Made by a program: the position numbers and the translations under genes. Positions 34,324 to 42,934 of a stretch of 64,000 nt of DNA are shown here, in pieces. The DNA is from UBA940 sp031547885 (lineage in GTDB: Bacteria > Bacteroidota > Bacteroidia > Bacteroidales > Rikenellaceae): the NCBI GenBank assembly GCA_031547885.1, contig JAVBRO010000001.1, forward strand, positions 1 to 64,000, read 5' to 3'. Under the pieces are notes generated by a model that worked only from the letters and a program-made list of their open reading frames with translations, made no database searches and was not told where the DNA came from. Position 1 is the stretch's first letter; each line of letters opens with the position of its first letter.

Positions 34324-35771
34324 TTTTTACGTTTTATAAGGATCGTGAGGCCGATGAAGGTAAAGAGCGCGTTCATGATGAGCAGTTCGTAGCTGAACCT
34401 GTAGCCGCCGAACCAGCGGACGGAGTTCATGTCGAGTATGAGGCAGAGGATGGGCGAAAGCACCGCAACGAGCGGTACCCAGCGGTCGCGGACAGGTTTT
34501 TTCGTCGCTATCCCGAAGGCGAACATGCCCAGTATCGGGCCGTAGGTGTAGCTCGAAAGCACGTATACCGCATCGATGACGCTGGTGTTGTTGAGCATTC
34601 GGAAAGCCATTATCACCACAGCCATCCCGACCGCCATGCAGATGTGCACCATCCTGCGCACCGAGGTCAGGCGGGTTTCATCGTATTTGCGCGCGCCGCC
34701 GAGAATATCGACCGTGAACGATGTGGTCAGTGCGGTCATGGCCGAGCCTGCCGCCGAATATGTCGAGGAGATCAGTCCGAGTGAAAAGACTATCCCGACG
34801 ATACTCGGAAGGCCGGTCTGCGTAGCCACGAAAGGGAAAAGTTCGTCGCTTTTGGCGGGCGGCGTCAAACCCTGCGCCTGGACATAGATGTAGAGCAGCA
34901 CTCCCAGGCAGAGGAACAGCGCGATGACAAAAAATTGCAGCACGCCCGAAACGGCAAGGTTCTTCTGCGAGTCGCGCGGATTTTTGCAGCTCAGGCTGCG
35001 CTGCATCATATCCTGGTCGAGGCCCGTCATGGCGATCACCGTGAACAGGCCCGCAAAGAACTGCTTGAAGAAGTAGCGGCGGTCGTTGACGTCGTCGAAA
35101 AAGAATATGCGCGACATCTCGCTGTTCTTAATGGCCGCCGTCATCTGCCCGAAATCGAGCCCCAGTGCGCGCGAAATGAACCATATGCTCAGCACCACGC
35201 TTGCCAGAAGGCAGAACGTCTTCAGCGAATCGGTCCAGATGAGCGATTTGACCCCGCCCTTGAAGGTGTAGAGCCATACGAGCAGCATCATGACCGCCAC
35301 ATTGGCCCAAAACGGGATGCCGAAAGGTTCGAACACCAGCATCTGAAGCACCAGACAAACGAGGAAAACCCTCACCGACGCGCCTAATATTTTGCTGATG
35401 AAGAAGAACCACGCCCCGGTTTTGTAGCTCGACAGCCCGAAGCGGTTTTCCAAGTATTCGTAGATCGAGACGATCTTCATGCGGTAGTAGAGCGGGATCA
35501 GCACGAAAGCTATCACGAAATAGCCGACCACGAATCCGGCCGCCATCTGCAGGTAGGCGAAACCGCTCGCGCCGACCATTCCCGGCACCGACACGAACGT
35601 AACGCCCGACATCGCTGCCCCGATCATCCCGAATGCCACGACGTACCACGGCGAACGGCGGTTGCCCACGAAAAATCCCTGGTTGTCGGCGCGGCGGCCC
35701 GACACCCAGGCCACAAGGAAAAGGACCGCCAGATAGGCGGCTATGGTCGTTATGATAATATATGGCGACAT
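34320..35771 (-). CDS. Sodium:solute symporter, probable MurNAc transporter
   Basis: SSS-family inner-membrane symporter of 483 residues with about 13 hydrophobic segments starting at IIITTIAAYLAVLFLVAWVSG. Family features include GAAMSGVTFVSVPGMVG (sodium-site region) and WTDSLKTFCLLASVVLS. Overlap with the kinase (ATGA) and then murQ makes this the uptake gene of a MurNAc salvage operon, corresponding to MurT of Tannerella. It has its own promoter (TTG-N19-TATCTTTG at 35816-35845). A broader sugar substrate remains possible because SSS specificity is not readable from sequence. Confidence 0.85.
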   Translation of the reverse strand: MSPYIIITTIAAYLAVLFLVAWVSGRRADNQGFFVGNRRSPWYVVAFGMIGAAMSGVTFVSVPGMVGASGFAYLQMAAGFVVGYFVIAFVLIPLYYRMKIVSIYEYLENRFGLSSYKTGAWFFFISKILGASVRVFLVCLVLQMLVFEPFGIPFWANVAVMMLLVWLYTFKGGVKSLIWTDSLKTFCLLASVVLSIWFISRALGLDFGQMTAAIKNSEMSRIFFFDDVNDRRYFFKQFFAGLFTVIAMTGLDQDMMQRSLSCKNPRDSQKNLAVSGVLQFFVIALFLCLGVLLYIYVQAQGLTPPAKSDELFPFVATQTGLPSIVGIVFSLGLISSTYSAAGSAMTALTTSFTVDILGGARKYDETRLTSVRRMVHICMAVGMAVVIMAFRMLNNTSVIDAVYVLSSYTYGPILGMFAFGIATKKPVRDRWVPLVAVLSPILCLILDMNSVRWFGGYRFSYELLIMNALFTFIGLTILIKRKK

Positions 35772-35815
35772 TTTTTCTGTGTCAGGAAATAAGTAATGTT
35801 CGGGCGGATCAGATA

Positions 35816-35845
35816 CAAAGATAATTTCTCCCGCGCGAAATGCAA
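35816..35845 (-). promoter_or_regulatory. Promoter of the MurNAc salvage operon
   Basis: On the minus strand, TTG at 35843-35845, 19 bp, then TATCTTTG at 35816-35823, about 45 bp from the symporter ATG. Confidence 0.7.
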
Positions 35846-35953
35846 TAACGATGCGTAGATCGCAAAAAGGCGGCGGGTCGATTCACTGAAGCGGACAAAT
35901 GAGAACGGACAACTTTTGGCGGGTTGTCCGTTCCTTTCATGGTTTTCAGTTTT

Positions 35954-35985
35954 AGAGTTTGTTTGGAAAAATCCAAACAAGCTCT
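35954..35985. terminator. Hairpin at the 3' end of the GlpT-like gene
   Basis: AGAGTTTGTTTGGA / TCCAAACAAGCTCT forms a 14-bp stem with one G-T wobble and overlaps the first base of the gene's stop codon. No strong T tract follows, so terminator strength is uncertain. Confidence 0.5.
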
Positions 35986-37391
35986 TATTGTTCCGCTTCG
36001 GCCTGCAGATCGCCGTAGCCGTCGGCGCGGGCGTTCCACATCAGCATAAAGACGATGATGCCTACTATAGCCATGCCTATAACTATCTGATAGACGGGGT
36101 CCCAGCCGTAGAGTTCGGCGATCTTGCCAAGGCCCCAGCCCGAAACGATAACGCTCGAATAACCGAAAATACCGGTCACGCCGTTGGCGGTCGCGGCGGC
36201 TTTCTTGGTCGCCTGGTTGGCAGCCGCGATCCCTATCAATGCCTGCGGGCCGTAGATAAAGAAACCCGACATCGCCAGAGCCGCATAGATCATCCAGATA
36301 GGAGAACTACCCGGAAGCACCCAGAACAGCGTCATGAACAGCGCCGCGCCGATCATGCAGAATACGCAGGTACGGTGGGCGCGCCCTCTCAGATACCGGT
36401 CGGTCACCCATCCCGCAACCAGCATACCGGCGATACCCGATAGTTCGAACATAGCCACAAGCCACCCGCTGTGCTGTATCGAAACGCCTTTCGATTCGGT
36501 CAGAAGCGTAGGCCCCCAGTCGAGTATAAAAAAACGAACCACATAGACAAAGAAATTGGCAAAAGCGAGGATCCAGATAAACTTGTTCCCGAAAACTTTT
36601 TCGCGCAGGAACTCCCGGTATTCTTTCGATTTATTCTGCACATTCCGTTTACTCTCCGAGCCGGGCAGTTCGGGAAGACCCACCGAAGAGGGGGTGTCGC
36701 GCAGGGTGGCAAAAAGGTATACCGAACCCGCAAGAGCGAGCCCCGCAGGTATCCAGAAACACCACTTCCAGGCGCCGAAATTATCCGGCCCGGTGCCCAT
36801 GTGCCCCATAATATAGCCGCAGATGAGATAGACGAGACCGGCCCCGATGGAGTGCGAAGTGTTCCACACCGACATCTTGGTCGCAAGCTGCGAGGGGGGT
36901 ATCCAGTGGGTCAGCAGACGCGCGCAAGGCGGGAATCCCGTTCCCTGAAGAAGTCCGACCACGGTCCACATGACGCCCATGAAAAAGACCAGAGTGTTGG
37001 TGAACTGCGCGCCGCCGGTCTGTCCTGTTATAAGCGTGGAAATATCCGCGCCGAAACCGAAGGCTATGTTGGCCGCAGCGCACAGGAACAGCCCTATAGA
37101 CATGTACCAGCGTGCATTCAGGCGGTCGGCGAAAAGGCCGTTGGCGAAACGCGAAAAGCCGTAGATCAGGCCGTTGAGCGTCAGGATCAACCCCAGGTCG
37201 CCTTTCGTGATGCCATAGTCGTTCTGAAGACCCACCATGGCGAAACTGAAATTCTTGCGGACCAGATAGTAGAGCGCGTAGCCTATCATCGTTGCTACGA
37301 TGGTGCGGCGCTGCCACTGCATGAATTTTTTGCGGGTTTCGAGTGTGAAACCCGACAAAGGATCGTTCTGTGCTTGCTGGGTAGAGTTCAT
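35985..37391 (-). CDS. GlpT/UhpT-family organophosphate:phosphate antiporter
   Basis: MFS transporter of 468 residues in the organophosphate:Pi antiporter family (GlpT, UhpT, UhpC). The family signature YYLVRKNFSFAMVGL lies in the first transmembrane region, with ITKGDLGLILTLNGLIYGFSRFANGLFADR next, and GYIMGHMG and FFIYGPQALIGIAAAN further on. The adjacent glycerophosphodiesterase and glycerol-1-phosphate dehydrogenase suggest glycerol phosphate import. A TATCTTTA -7-like box lies at 37420-37427, overlapping the end of the intergenic gap, so it may have its own transcript. Confidence 0.85.
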   Translation of the reverse strand: MNSTQQAQNDPLSGFTLETRKKFMQWQRRTIVATMIGYALYYLVRKNFSFAMVGLQNDYGITKGDLGLILTLNGLIYGFSRFANGLFADRLNARWYMSIGLFLCAAANIAFGFGADISTLITGQTGGAQFTNTLVFFMGVMWTVVGLLQGTGFPPCARLLTHWIPPSQLATKMSVWNTSHSIGAGLVYLICGYIMGHMGTGPDNFGAWKWCFWIPAGLALAGSVYLFATLRDTPSSVGLPELPGSESKRNVQNKSKEYREFLREKVFGNKFIWILAFANFFVYVVRFFILDWGPTLLTESKGVSIQHSGWLVAMFELSGIAGMLVAGWVTDRYLRGRAHRTCVFCMIGAALFMTLFWVLPGSSPIWMIYAALAMSGFFIYGPQALIGIAAANQATKKAAATANGVTGIFGYSSVIVSGWGLGKIAELYGWDPVYQIVIGMAIVGIIVFMLMWNARADGYGDLQAEAEQ

Positions 37392-37442
37392 TTACGTTTT
37401 TTCGATTCCTGTGATGCCGTAAAGATAGCAAAAAATTTTATA

Positions 37443-38342
37443 TCACTTACGTTTCGAAAGCCCGAGAGTTGCGAAAAGATACGGATAGTCGGTCTCGATG
37501 ACGTCGGGCGAGGTAGATATTTCGGCCTCGTAACCCGCGATCTTCTCCGCGTCCGTCGGGGCCTTGTCGTGCGTCGGGGCCACCGAGATCATGCACATCA
37601 CGCCGCGCGAATGCAGGCTGTCGTACAGCGCGGCGTTCTCAGGCAGCATCCGCGGGCCGACGTATGCCATCACCTGCTCCCACGGCATGCCGGCCTCGTC
37701 GTAAGCGGCGAACTCGTCCATGTTCTTACAATGTGCCGAGAACATCGCATCGGGATTGCGGCCGAGGCAGGCGCGGACATGGCCGGGATTGTGAACGGTG
37801 TACATGATATTCTGAGGAACCGGGTCGAGCGACGCGATGAAGCCGGACATGAAATCCAGCGGAACGTCTTTTATATCGAGGTTAAGGATGGTCTTGCCGC
37901 GGCTCCACTCTATGACCTCTTTCAGCGTCGGTATCCTGTAGGGAGTCGCGTTGCCATCGCGGTCGACCAGGCTGAACTGCGCCAGTTCGGCGTAAGTATA
38001 ATCGGAGAGGCGGCCCTTGCCGGTGGTCGTGCGGTCTATCTTAGCGTCGTGCATCAGAACTATGACGCTGTCACCGGTGAGGCGCGGGTCGATCTCGAAA
38101 AATGACTCCATGTAGCTCAGCGTCTTTTCGAACGACTCTATGCAATTCTCGGGATAGCCGGGCATCATGCCGCCCCGGTGGCCGCTGATGACGATATCGC
38201 GGTCGGGCGAATAACGAAAATAATCGTAAAGCTGATCTCTGTTCTCTATGGAAATATAGTGCGCGGCCGGCTTTTCGCCCGAACCGCAGGCCGCCGACAG
38301 CGTCATGACCGCCAGCGCCGCAATACAATGGATTAGTTTCAT
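37443..38342 (-). CDS. Glycerophosphodiester phosphodiesterase lipoprotein
   Basis: GDPD/PLC-like phosphodiesterase of 299 residues with a lipoprotein signal (VMTLSAACGSG, Cys19), so it acts in the periplasm or at the cell surface. The catalytic signature is His55-Arg56 in SGHRGGMMPGYPEN, Glu83 and Asp85 in FEIDPRL, and His98 in LMHDAKIDRTTTGKG. It hydrolyses glycerophosphodiesters to a glycerol phosphate and an alcohol. It lies 22 bp downstream of the G1P dehydrogenase gene and upstream of the GlpT-like transporter, forming a release, uptake and oxidation set. Which glycerol phosphate enantiomer it releases is not visible in the sequence. Confidence 0.9.
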   Translation of the reverse strand: MKLIHCIAALAVMTLSAACGSGEKPAAHYISIENRDQLYDYFRYSPDRDIVISGHRGGMMPGYPENCIESFEKTLSYMESFFEIDPRLTGDSVIVLMHDAKIDRTTTGKGRLSDYTYAELAQFSLVDRDGNATPYRIPTLKEVIEWSRGKTILNLDIKDVPLDFMSGFIASLDPVPQNIMYTVHNPGHVRACLGRNPDAMFSAHCKNMDEFAAYDEAGMPWEQVMAYVGPRMLPENAALYDSLHSRGVMCMISVAPTHDKAPTDAEKIAGYEAEISTSPDVIETDYPYLFATLGLSKRK

Positions 38343-38364
38343 AGGTCAGTATCTGTTTAAATGG

Positions 38365-39699
38365 TTATATCTGCCAAATGCCGCCATGGCCGAAAATGCC
38401 GTCGAGCCACCGGTCGAGCATATTGGTTCGCACCGCAAGGTCGAGCACCGTGAACCGGCGGCGGATGAACTGCGCACGGATAAATGTCTCACGCAGATAC
38501 CCGCGCGTCAGGCCGATCTGTTCCGGATCTGTCGGCGCCCCCACTATGCCGAGCCGTTCGCGGAGCTCGCCGAAAGGCACGAGCTGGGTTTCGAGTTTCT
38601 CCTTCAACTGCGGCCACACTCTTTTCAGCTGCTCAAGCTGTACGCGGAGTTCGTCGCGGTCGACGTATTTCACGAGCGCCTCTTCGCATCCTATGTTCGG
38701 AAAATCCGTGCCGCGGAACATCTCCACAGCCTGGCGCGTAAGTTCCTCGCGGGTAGGCCACGCCGACACGCAGGCTTCAATGTCGAGGCGGTCGAGCGGG
38801 GTTTTAAGGGCCTGTTCGTAGAGAGCCGTCACCGCAAGCGTCCCTATCGCGACCTGGAAGCCGTGCGAAACCGGCTCTCCGTGGTTGGTGTGATGCTCCA
38901 TGTTCCAGAGGTGGCTGAACTGGTGTTCCGCTCCCGAAGCCGGACGGCTCGTGCGGTGAGACTGCATGGCGAATCCGCCGAGCATCAGCCCGCCAACCAG
39001 CTTCGACAGGGCTTCAGGATCGGCTCTGCCGACCCCTGCCGGATCGCCAAGGGCATCTTTAAGCCCGTCCTGCACTATGTTCCACGCCGTGGAGTCGATG
39101 GGTTCCAGTCCAAATGCGTCGGCCAGTATCCAGTCGGCGCCGGCCGTGACTTTTGCGAAAAGGTCGGCGTACCCCGAGGCCGTCATCGCCGCCGGAGCGA
39201 GCCGTATCACATCTATATCGGCGACGCAGGCCGCAGGGGCCGGACACGAAAATGTCTGTTTCTTGCCATCGGCGGTGATCGACGCCCCGAAAGCCGTGTA
39301 ACCGTCCATCGAAGCGGCCGTTGCAACGCACATGTAGCTGCGACCCGTCTCGTGCGCCGCGAGTTTCGTGAGGTCGTTTATGGTTCCCGACCCCACTGCA
39401 ATGGGCACGGCGTCGTGTTTGGCGAACGATTCGCGGAGTTTTTCGACATAGCCGTATTCGGCGTAGAGGTCGGGTTCGGGGAAAACGAAAGGCTCGGCCT
39501 GCGGCACTCCGGCATCGGCCAGCGCTCTATGCACCCGGCGGCCCGCCGCCTCGAACGTGTTGCAGTCGGCCACGACGACAGCTTTCCGGCCGGGGAACTG
39601 ATCCCGGAAAACATCCGGAACCGCTTTAAGTATATCGCGCCCTATCTCCAGGACTTTGGTTTCACTGGCCGAACGCAGGGCATCCTCGATCTTTGTCAT
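38365..39699 (-). CDS. sn-Glycerol-1-phosphate dehydrogenase (AraM/EgsA family)
   Basis: Iron-containing-alcohol-dehydrogenase-fold enzyme of 444 residues, related to archaeal G1PDH and B. subtilis AraM, which interconvert sn-glycerol-1-phosphate and DHAP using NAD(P). The cofactor motif is VGSGTINDLTKL, substrate motif VATAASMDGYTA, and probable metal ligands are Asp in SGYADLFAK and His residues in GAEHQFSHLWN and GEPVSHGFQVA. It is the first gene of the group with GDPD and the GlpT-like antiporter. In this context it most likely oxidises imported G1P to DHAP. A TATCTTTG box and an inverted repeat lie 46-80 bp upstream. Confidence 0.85.
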   Translation of the reverse strand: MTKIEDALRSASETKVLEIGRDILKAVPDVFRDQFPGRKAVVVADCNTFEAAGRRVHRALADAGVPQAEPFVFPEPDLYAEYGYVEKLRESFAKHDAVPIAVGSGTINDLTKLAAHETGRSYMCVATAASMDGYTAFGASITADGKKQTFSCPAPAACVADIDVIRLAPAAMTASGYADLFAKVTAGADWILADAFGLEPIDSTAWNIVQDGLKDALGDPAGVGRADPEALSKLVGGLMLGGFAMQSHRTSRPASGAEHQFSHLWNMEHHTNHGEPVSHGFQVAIGTLAVTALYEQALKTPLDRLDIEACVSAWPTREELTRQAVEMFRGTDFPNIGCEEALVKYVDRDELRVQLEQLKRVWPQLKEKLETQLVPFGELRERLGIVGAPTDPEQIGLTRGYLRETFIRAQFIRRRFTVLDLAVRTNMLDRWLDGIFGHGGIWQI

Positions 39700-39744
39700 A
39701 ATATTACTCTTGTTTGGGAACGGTTAAGGTGGGCAGGTCTGGAA

Positions 39745-39777
39745 CAAAGATAAAAAAATGCCTGTTAAATATCAGGC
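39745..39777 (-). promoter_or_regulatory. -7 box and upstream inverted repeat of the G1P group
   Basis: The minus strand has TATCTTTG at 39745-39752. Just upstream, GCCTG/CAGGC arms (39760-39764, 39773-39777) could bind a regulator. No -33 box lies at the standard spacing. Confidence 0.45.
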
Positions 39778-39929
39778 AGGCAATCCAGGTACCGGGAAAG
39801 AAATATATTTATGACAGCGGCCGGCTTTTTATCCATGTGATTTTCAATATGTAATTAAATTTGATATCCGCAGAAATCAATATGGGAATTTTAACAAGGG
39901 CCGCTCATAACATATATATCTTTGTTCTT

Positions 39930-39969
39930 AAACACACATCCCCGCCGGTTACGGCGGGGATGTGTGTTT
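39930..39969. terminator. Very strong intrinsic terminator of the fimbrial cluster
   Basis: Perfect 18-bp stem (39930-39947 with 39952-39969, AAACACACATCCCCGCCG and its complement), 4-nt loop. It lies just after the stop of the minus-strand glycine-rich gene; T's flank it on the plus side. Confidence 0.88.
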
Positions 39970-39974
39970 TTCAG

Positions 39975-41843
39975 TTATCTCAGGAAAGTAATAATTACAT
40001 ATCCGTCGTTGGATGGTTTGGTCTGATTGTCCGGGAGTGTTGAGCTGGAGCCCTGCGCCTGGGTTCCGCTGGAACTTTGACCGCCGGCACCGCCGCCGCC
40101 AGCACTGTTCGAACCGCGGTTGCCGCCTGTGCCGCTTTTTCCACCGCCGCCGGTATTGCCGCCCCAACCACCGGACCAGCCGCCACCACCGCCGCCACCG
40201 CCGCCGCCGCCTCTCTGGGTAGTAGCACCGCCCGTATTGCCGCCAAGTGAGCCGCTATCATAAAGGACCCCGTCTGTGTAATTGGTCGAATAACCGTTGC
40301 CGCCACGGCCGTAGTCCCCATTAGCACTGGTGGCCGATGTCCCTAAACTGCCGCTGTCTCCGCCCGCACCGCCATAGCCGCCCGTATTCTTGCTGAAACT
40401 GTCGTTGCCGCCGGCTCCCGCACCGCCGCCGCCGCCGCCCGAAGCAATGACAATATTGGAAAATCCCGTACCGTTGCACAATACCCCGGAAGCCGCGCCA
40501 CCGCCACCGCCGCCACCGCCGCCGGTCCACAGAACACCAAACGCATTCCCGCCCTTGCCGCCTGCATATCCGGAACCGAAAAATGCTCCGCTGCCCTTAG
40601 CGCCGGCATTGCCACCGGTGTTGCTATAGTTGCCGCCATAAGGGTTGCCGCCGTTCGATCCGGCCGTACCTACCTGTATGGACAAAGCATCGTTTTCATA
40701 GAAATAATACAATCCTTTCTCTTTCAGACCTTTTCCTCCGGCACCGCCGATACCGGTGCCCAGGCTGCCGTAGTGATTTCCGCCGGTACCGCCGTCGCCG
40801 CCCCAGGCTTCGATGTAATAGTAGCCTTCCTTGTTTATCGTGAAATTCGTAGATTCAGAATACGCGGCGGCGGGAGCTATCTGCAGCTTGTGGATCTTGC
40901 CCGCTTTGAAGTCCGCGCCCGAAGCAATGGTCTTGCTTAAATACTTGTTGGTTCCGGATGTGGTAAACTCAAATGTAAACGTCTGCCCCCTCATATCCAC
41001 CGGCGGCATCGGAACGTAGATCACGTTCCCGTTTCCTGCGGTCAGACCGCCTGATATGTTGACGGTAAGGCTGTTACCGCCCGAAGTATAGCTTCCCGTA
41101 TAGTTGGGGTCGGTGGAAGACATGTCGTAAGTTAAGGTGCCGCAGATCCAGGTTCCGCCGGTGTTGGTCATCTTTATGGATGTTACCTTTTCCAATTCCG
41201 GCAGCAGCCTTACATCCATCTCAATGGCGGCGTATGACATCACATGCTTATAGTCGAAATGGAGCAGGTCGCCGTGCTGCAGTTCGTTGTTAGTTAGATA
41301 TATGATCGGAGACTCACCCTTGTGCGGGGCTGCCACCATCGGAGCGTATGCCGGATTGAACACATCCGGCGACACCGTTATCGAAGACGGGATCGTGAAT
41401 GTGACATCGGGAAACGTGCTGTCGGAAGTGCCGGGGAAAAAATAGGAGTAATAGTCGTATGTGTTCGCGGAAGACATGTAGGCCATCTCCGCATCGTCGA
41501 GCAGACCTTCGAAAGTCACGTCGGCCCCGCCTGTGGTGCTCACCATCGGCACGTGCTCGGCAATCGGAGCGGCGGAACCGCCAGGGGTGATGGTCAGGCG
41601 CACCACGTCGTCCGGCGACCACAGGTACTGCCCGCCGCTCAGGACAGCGCGCGTGCCCGCTCCTTCGTCATTCTGGCTTGCGGATATGGACATCGGCCAG
41701 GTGCCGTCCACGGTGGTGCCTTTTCCCTTTTCTTTCACAATAGAGGGGCTGTCCTCATATCCGCCGCATGATACGGAGACCGTGGCAAGCAGTGCGGCTA
41801 AAAATATTCCCGGCGTATATCTGTATGTTCTCATAATTTTCAT
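39975..41843 (-). CDS. Fimbrillin-like lipoprotein with glycine-rich ALK/LTK-like C-terminal domain; candidate tip adhesin
   Basis: A 622-residue lipoprotein (VSVSCGGYE) in two parts. Residues about 30-325 look like a fimbrillin body (GQYLWSPDDVVRLTI, YAPMVAAPHKG, LHFDYKHVMSYAAIEM, and FKAGKIHKLQI closing the domain). Residues about 332-622 begin FTINKEGYYYIEAWGGDGG and continue as a glycine-rich domain with repeated GG, GxGG and runs of nine to twelve Gly, ending DGYVIITFLR. This opening and ending resemble bacterial proteins grouped with the ALK/LTK glycine-rich domain, where Gly-rich strands pack as polyglycine-II helices. It is the last gene of the fimbrial cluster and is followed by a strong terminator. 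A tip-adhesin role is inference. MKIM offers a second start at 41834. Confidence 0.75.
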   Translation of the reverse strand: MKIMRTYRYTPGIFLAALLATVSVSCGGYEDSPSIVKEKGKGTTVDGTWPMSISASQNDEGAGTRAVLSGGQYLWSPDDVVRLTITPGGSAAPIAEHVPMVSTTGGADVTFEGLLDDAEMAYMSSANTYDYYSYFFPGTSDSTFPDVTFTIPSSITVSPDVFNPAYAPMVAAPHKGESPIIYLTNNELQHGDLLHFDYKHVMSYAAIEMDVRLLPELEKVTSIKMTNTGGTWICGTLTYDMSSTDPNYTGSYTSGGNSLTVNISGGLTAGNGNVIYVPMPPVDMRGQTFTFEFTTSGTNKYLSKTIASGADFKAGKIHKLQIAPAAAYSESTNFTINKEGYYYIEAWGGDGGTGGNHYGSLGTGIGGAGGKGLKEKGLYYFYENDALSIQVGTAGSNGGNPYGGNYSNTGGNAGAKGSGAFFGSGYAGGKGGNAFGVLWTGGGGGGGGGAASGVLCNGTGFSNIVIASGGGGGGAGAGGNDSFSKNTGGYGGAGGDSGSLGTSATSANGDYGRGGNGYSTNYTDGVLYDSGSLGGNTGGATTQRGGGGGGGGGGGWSGGWGGNTGGGGKSGTGGNRGSNSAGGGGAGGQSSSGTQAQGSSSTLPDNQTKPSNDGYVIITFLR

Positions 41844-41856
41844 AATTTCCCGATTA

Positions 41857-42840
41857 TCAGTAAGTGCCCCAGTCTGATCCGGTCCCGGGCGCTTCCAGGC
41901 TGCCGCAGATCACCATCACCATGTCCGCGTTTATCCCCAGTTTGTAGTTGTAAGCCCGTCCGGGAAGCCATGTCGAAGGCGCAGGGATCGGGCCCTCCCA
42001 TATCAGTTCGACGTCGTCTACGGAGAATTCCACGATCATCGAGGCGGAGATCCCGAGCGTCTGCGGCATCATGAACATCGTTCCGCCGGCGGAGAGGATG
42101 TCGTCGGGAGTGGTGCCGAGGAGCATATTCTTCAGCGATCCGTCTGCGACGGATACCTCGAAGTCGCTCAAGGCCGGATCCAAAGTCCACGATACAGCCG
42201 GTGAGGTTTCGAGCTTCGCATAACCTTTATACTGTATGTTTTCCAGCACCACTCTCTTTATGACTACATCATTGCCAGCCATTCCGGCCGCTTTGAACGC
42301 CTGGAACGAGATGCGCGACAGCGCGTGGTGGAAAACCTCGGGAACCTCGCCGGCGGCGGTCGCGGCAGTAGCGTCGATCACCGGTGCGGCGATCATCAGG
42401 TCTACCTGCCCGGCCGCTGCCGTGGGAACTTCGTATCTGATCACCGGCACGTATGCATCGGTTCCGGTCACGGTGGCTTTGCCGTGCGGCGCATAGGCGA
42501 AGCTTGAGACTTTCCTGCCTATGGGCCACATTTTCGGCGTGCCGTAGTCCCACGTCGCACCTGCATCCGCGCTGGTGGCGCGGCCGTAGCCGCTGCCGGT
42601 GTTGTCGATGAGGATGGCCTTATCCGTGGCTGCCGACCAGCCGCCGGTATGGGCGTAGGCCCACACGTCGAAACCGCCCGCAGCCGCCACTCCTGCGGCG
42701 TTATCAATGCCGGTTCCCCGCGTGAGATGCGTCGTGAAGCCGATGCCCCCGCCGGTTTCGCCGCTTGTTTCCACCTTCTCTTTCGCGCACGAAGCGAGGA
42801 GTGCGGCGAATGCTGTCAGTATGATCAGTTTTGCTTTCAT
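41857..42840 (-). CDS. Fimbrillin family (Mfa1-like) lipoprotein
   Basis: A 327-residue exported lipoprotein starting at MKAKLIILTAFAALLASCAKEK; an upstream in-frame ATG at 42915 would precede the signal peptide and is rejected. The body has the fimbrillin family pattern: GIGFTTHLTRGT after the signal, KMWPIGRKVSSFAYAP, an internal FHHALSRISFQAF, and the closing LPGRAYNYKLGINAD. Such proteins polymerise into type V pili after lipoprotein processing and Arg-gingipain-like cleavage near the N-terminus. It lies 13 bp upstream of the glycine-rich protein and 94 bp downstream of a second fimbrillin. Major or minor stalk subunit cannot be distinguished here. Confidence 0.83.
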   Translation of the reverse strand: MKAKLIILTAFAALLASCAKEKVETSGETGGGIGFTTHLTRGTGIDNAAGVAAAGGFDVWAYAHTGGWSAATDKAILIDNTGSGYGRATSADAGATWDYGTPKMWPIGRKVSSFAYAPHGKATVTGTDAYVPVIRYEVPTAAAGQVDLMIAAPVIDATAATAAGEVPEVFHHALSRISFQAFKAAGMAGNDVVIKRVVLENIQYKGYAKLETSPAVSWTLDPALSDFEVSVADGSLKNMLLGTTPDDILSAGGTMFMMPQTLGISASMIVEFSVDDVELIWEGPIPAPSTWLPGRAYNYKLGINADMVMVICGSLEAPGTGSDWGTY

Positions 42841-42934
42841 GTCTCTTTTTTGTTTTTCCTGCGGGCATCTGCGTTTTTTGGACACGCGCCCAATAGCAGC
42901 CGGAAAGGCGGTCAAACCCTTCCGGCCTGAGAAA

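Noticed and set aside
36471..38105. Open frame of about 540 codons opposite the MFS and GDPD genes
   Set aside because: It spans two real genes on the other strand and the gap between them, and its translation shows no recognisable family or signal.
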